A DNA stretch of 5,505 nt. It comes from an uncultured Amylibacter sp. GTDB lineage: Bacteria > Pseudomonadota > Alphaproteobacteria > Rhodobacterales > Rhodobacteraceae. The notes under the pieces are model-generated. The model had not been told where the DNA came from. It did no database searches and was given only the letters and a program-made list of their open reading frames with translations. The stretch is taken from contig CALLAV010000278.1 of the NCBI GenBank assembly GCA_938001995.1, forward strand, positions 1 through 5,505, written 5' to 3'. Positions within the stretch are counted from its first letter, which is position 1, and each line of letters begins with the position of its first letter. Both the position numbers and the translations under genes were made by a program. This document shows, piece by piece, positions 5,269 through 5,505 of this stretch.

Positions 5269-5505
5269 ATGATTCTTTACCCCGCGATTGACCTCAAAGA
5301 CGGTGCCTGCGTGCGCCTTTATAAGGGCGAAATGGATCAAGCGACTGTATTCAACGACGACCCTGCCGCCCAAGCAAAGGCCTTTGTGGATCAAGGCTGC
5401 GACTGGCTACACCTTGTGGATCTGAACGGCGCATTTGCGGGAGAACCTGTGAACGCCAAACCTGTCGAGGACATCCTCAAAACCTGCAAAGTGCCCGCCC
5501 AGCTT
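5269..5505 (+). CDS. hisA: ProFAR (phosphoribosylformimino-AICAR phosphate) isomerase, partial (C-terminus beyond right edge)
   Basis: HisA catalyses the Amadori isomerisation of ProFAR to PRFAR (EC 5.3.1.16), the substrate of the HisF-HisH synthase. Only the first 79 residues of a roughly 240-residue (beta/alpha)8 barrel are in the window. [21 protein letters not shown] (1-21) is the signature first strand and loop, split here by its landmarks: the catalytic Asp is D8 in PAIDL, and VRLYKG follows. [16 protein letters not shown] (48-62) is the second family motif. The second catalytic Asp lies beyond the edge. ATG at 5269 starts directly at the conserved first strand and has CGGA 7 nt upstream. 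It is 141 bp from the divergent DUF2147-type gene, so it must be transcribed separately from hisBH or by read-through across an antisense gene. hisF and possibly hisE are expected next, by analogy with other proteobacterial clusters. Confidence 0.97.
   Translation, partial: MILYPAIDLKDGACVRLYKGEMDQATVFNDDPAAQAKAFVDQGCDWLHLVDLNGAFAGEPVNAKPVEDILKTCKVPAQL

Noticed and set aside
5128..5394. Upstream extension of the DUF2147-type protein to 218 residues
   Set aside because: It crosses the hisA start and promoter region and lacks similarity; the ATG at 5127 has a strong ribosome site and signal peptide.

Overview
This 5.5 kb stretch is ordinary bacterial chromosome at moderate GC. It most resembles a marine alphaproteobacterium of the Rhodobacterales/Roseobacter type. 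That placement is an inference from the stand-alone hisB followed by hisH and hisA, the mixture of LysR regulators with periplasmic haem and Sel1 proteins, and codon use. No 16S or other decisive marker is present. There are seven genes, two of them cut by the window edges, and no mobile element, CRISPR array, tRNA or rRNA.

Left part (1-1657): two LysR-type transcriptional regulators lie in tandem on the minus strand, 50 bp apart. The downstream one runs off the left edge. The intergenic region in front of the upstream regulator holds a candidate promoter and a perfect 6-3-6 inverted repeat at the expected transcription start, a plausible autoregulatory operator.

Middle (1658-3400): a secreted di-haem cytochrome c peroxidase/MauG-superfamily protein (minus) sits head-to-head with a small secreted Sel1-repeat protein (plus). 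With the best start codons, their 5' ends overlap by 45 bp. The signal-peptide codons of one gene are then the exact reverse complement, codon for codon, of those of the other. This is the most unusual feature of the window.

Right part (3401-5505): histidine biosynthesis. hisB (IGP dehydratase) and hisH (glutaminase subunit of IGP synthase) overlap by 4 bp. A small secreted DUF2147-type protein then lies in the opposite direction, converging on hisH with only 4 bp between the stop codons. hisA follows and is cut by the right edge. HisA acts before, HisH (with HisF, not in the window) in the middle, and HisB after IGP formation, so the genes serve consecutive pathway steps. The reversed gene splits the his cluster into two transcription units. 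A 10-bp motif, CCCCGCCTAT, occurs upstream of both hisB and hisA.

No clearly new multi-gene system is visible. The points worth a second look are the antiparallel signal-peptide overlap, the altered haem-environment residues of the peroxidase, and the small regulatory palindromes.
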